From assembly GCA_900548345.1 (NCBI GenBank), contig URKA01000043.1:1-14049 (forward strand): DNA of 14,049 bases, in the 5' to 3' direction. Under the pieces are notes generated by a model. The model searched no databases and was not told the origin of the DNA. It saw only the letters and a program-made list of their open reading frames with translations. Both the position numbers and the translations under genes were made by a program. This document shows positions 12,842-14,049 of this stretch, one piece after another. Position 1 is the stretch's first letter, and each line of letters begins with the position of its first letter. This stretch comes from an uncultured Paraprevotella sp. (GTDB lineage: Bacteria; Bacteroidota; Bacteroidia; Bacteroidales; Bacteroidaceae).

Positions 12842-13516
12842 ATGAAGATGCAGGTAGACATCATATTTGAATTTTTAAAGGACATAGCGGTGCACAATGA
12901 CCGTGTATGGTTTGCGGAAAACAGGGCGCGTTATGAAGAGGCGCGGGCTGTTTTCGAGGACATGGTGCAACAGGTGCTTAACAGGATTACGGCATTTGAC
13001 GGGACTGTAAGTCATTTGAAGGTGAAGGACTGCACTTACCGTTTCTATCGTGATACGCGTTTTTCGGAAGACAAGTCACCGTATAAAATGCATTTGGGGG
13101 CTTATATCAATGCACGCGGAAAGAAAGCATGGCATGGAGGGTATTATTTCCACTTGCAGCCGGGAGGGTGTATGCTTGCCGGCGGGTCGTACTGCCTGCC
13201 TTCTCCAGTACTGAGAGCGGTAAGGCAGTCTGTAATGGACGAGATAGATGACTTTCGCCGTATTGTTGAGGCGGATGATTTTAAGGAGGCTTTTCCCGTT
13301 ATCGGTGAAACGCGCCTGAAGACGCTGCCCAAGGGATTCCCGAAAGATTTCCTTTATCCTGAGTATTTGCAACCGAAGGACTATTCGGTGGCGCACTATG
13401 TGCCAGATGACTTCTTCCGTGGGGACGATTGGCTTGAACGTACGGTGGAGAAGTTCCGTCTGATGAAGCCGTTCCTGGATTTCGTGAACTATGCCATCGA
13501 CGATGTGGAATCATAA
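12842..13516 (+). CDS. DUF2461 family protein (TIGR02453-like)
   Basis: 224 residues from MKMQVDIIFEFLKDI; a second ATG two codons on (12848) is equally possible. The open frame extends upstream to 12785, but that segment contains the promoter. Family features: DRVWFAENRARYEEAR near the N-terminus, YRFYRDTRFSEDKSPYK in the middle, then HGGYYFHLQPGGCMLAGG and a C-terminal region with VPDDFFRGDDWLE. This is the DUF2461 pattern, widespread in bacteria and of unknown biochemical role. There is no signal peptide, so it is probably cytoplasmic. The bcp gene starts 13 bases after its stop, suggesting one transcript. Confidence 0.88.
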   Translation: MKMQVDIIFEFLKDIAVHNDRVWFAENRARYEEARAVFEDMVQQVLNRITAFDGTVSHLKVKDCTYRFYRDTRFSEDKSPYKMHLGAYINARGKKAWHGGYYFHLQPGGCMLAGGSYCLPSPVLRAVRQSVMDEIDDFRRIVEADDFKEAFPVIGETRLKTLPKGFPKDFLYPEYLQPKDYSVAHYVPDDFFRGDDWLERTVEKFRLMKPFLDFVNYAIDDVES

Positions 13517-13529
13517 TATATAATAAGGT

Positions 13530-13982
13530 ATGAACATAGGAGACAAGGCACCCGATGTGTTGGGTGTGAATGAAAATGGAGAACAAATCCTTCTGAGTGC
13601 TTATCGTGGCAAGAAGGTGGTATTGTATTTCTACCCCAAGGATAATACGTCGGGATGCAGTGCCGAGGCATGCAGCCTGCGCGACAATTATGCGGCGTTA
13701 CGTGAGAAAGGGTATGAGGTGATTGGCGTGAGTGTGGACAGCGAGGCGTCCCATCAGAAATTCATAGCCAAGTATGAATTGCCGTTTACCTTGATAGCCG
13801 ATACCGACAAGAAATTGGTTACGGAAATGGGCGTTTGGGGCGAGAAGAGCATGTACGGTCGCAAGTACATGGGAACGTTCCGCACCACTTTCATCCTGAA
13901 CGAAGAGGGTATCATCGAAAAGATATTCCTTCCCAAGGAAGTGAAGACCAAAACGCACGGCGAACAGGTGCTGGCGCTGTGA
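13530..13982 (+). CDS. bcp: Thioredoxin-dependent thiol peroxidase (Bcp/PrxQ-type peroxiredoxin)
   Basis: 150 residues, the usual family length. KKVVLYFYPKDNTSGCSAEA carries the peroxidatic Cys43 in its TSGC context, with the likely resolving Cys48 five residues later, as in PrxQ-class enzymes. The middle segment (EVIGVSVDS and FTLIADTDKKL) and GTFRTTFILNEEGII, containing the conserved Arg, complete the fold. It reduces hydrogen peroxide and organic hydroperoxides in the cytoplasm, with thioredoxin restoring the enzyme. It is probably co-transcribed with the DUF2461 gene. No clear hairpin terminator is visible in the 67 bases after the stop. Confidence 0.95.
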   Translation: MNIGDKAPDVLGVNENGEQILLSAYRGKKVVLYFYPKDNTSGCSAEACSLRDNYAALREKGYEVIGVSVDSEASHQKFIAKYELPFTLIADTDKKLVTEMGVWGEKSMYGRKYMGTFRTTFILNEEGIIEKIFLPKEVKTKTHGEQVLAL

Positions 13983-14049
13983 GGTTGTCTTTTTAATTAT
14001 TACTGTCCGCTAAACCATAAAGTAGTGAGTCCAACTTTCTGATAATTAG

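Noticed and set aside
13995..14049. Possible start of an insertion sequence (TGTCCGCTAAACC..)
   Set aside because: Only a vague resemblance from memory; the window ends before any second repeat or transposase could be seen.
1..14049. CRISPR array or restriction/defence genes
   Set aside because: No regularly spaced repeat-spacer pattern and no cas, toxin or restriction motifs were found on either strand.

Overview
The window looks like a Bacteroides-type (Bacteroidota, Bacteroidales) chromosome. Several start codons follow promoters of the Bacteroides form (TAnnTTTG at -7, sometimes with TTG/TTTG about 19-20 bases upstream). Most genes lack a clear Shine-Dalgarno sequence. Secreted glycan-active enzymes (a tandem SGNH esterase, a GH29 fucosidase) and a BspA-type leucine-rich-repeat protein also fit this group.

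Layout. 1-72 is the tail of an unrecognised plus-strand gene. 73-263 is a convergent intergenic region with a large AT-rich inverted repeat and a terminator. 264-3203 is a minus-strand block: a secreted two-domain SGNH/GDSL esterase, a small C-terminally anchored membrane protein just upstream of it with its own promoter, and a secreted alpha/beta hydrolase. From a divergent promoter region, 3433-7040 is a tight plus-strand operon, etfB-etfA-acyl-CoA dehydrogenase, closed by a hairpin terminator. The two ETF subunits accept electrons from, or exchange them with, the long-type acyl-CoA dehydrogenase. The EtfB cofactor-site motif resembles electron-bifurcating ETFs. 7217-8608 is a secreted GH29-type alpha-L-fucosidase with a C-terminal discoidin-like domain and its own promoter and terminator.

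From about 8670 to 12780 the sequence changes: AT-richer, gene-poor and full of structured DNA. It holds a helically phased array of GTCGTA-type boxes, a strong promoter leading into a long non-coding stretch with many hairpins, a second compact structured RNA ending in a T-tract terminator, an orphan 115-aa ORF and a BspA-like LRR surface protein with a very recent 69-bp internal duplication. Next comes a compact unit of about 600 bp: a promoter-like box, a 43-aa membrane peptide with an unusually strong Shine-Dalgarno sequence, a divergent but foldable 5S rRNA-like RNA, a possible 32-aa peptide and a strong terminator. This stretch reads as an accessory island and is the most interesting part of the window. 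A hairpin resembling two back-to-back insertion-sequence ends lies at its right edge.

From 12795 the sequence returns to core-like coding: a promoter, a DUF2461-family gene and a thioredoxin-dependent peroxiredoxin (Bcp) gene, probably co-transcribed. All assignments were made by reading the sequence; no database search or folding program was run.
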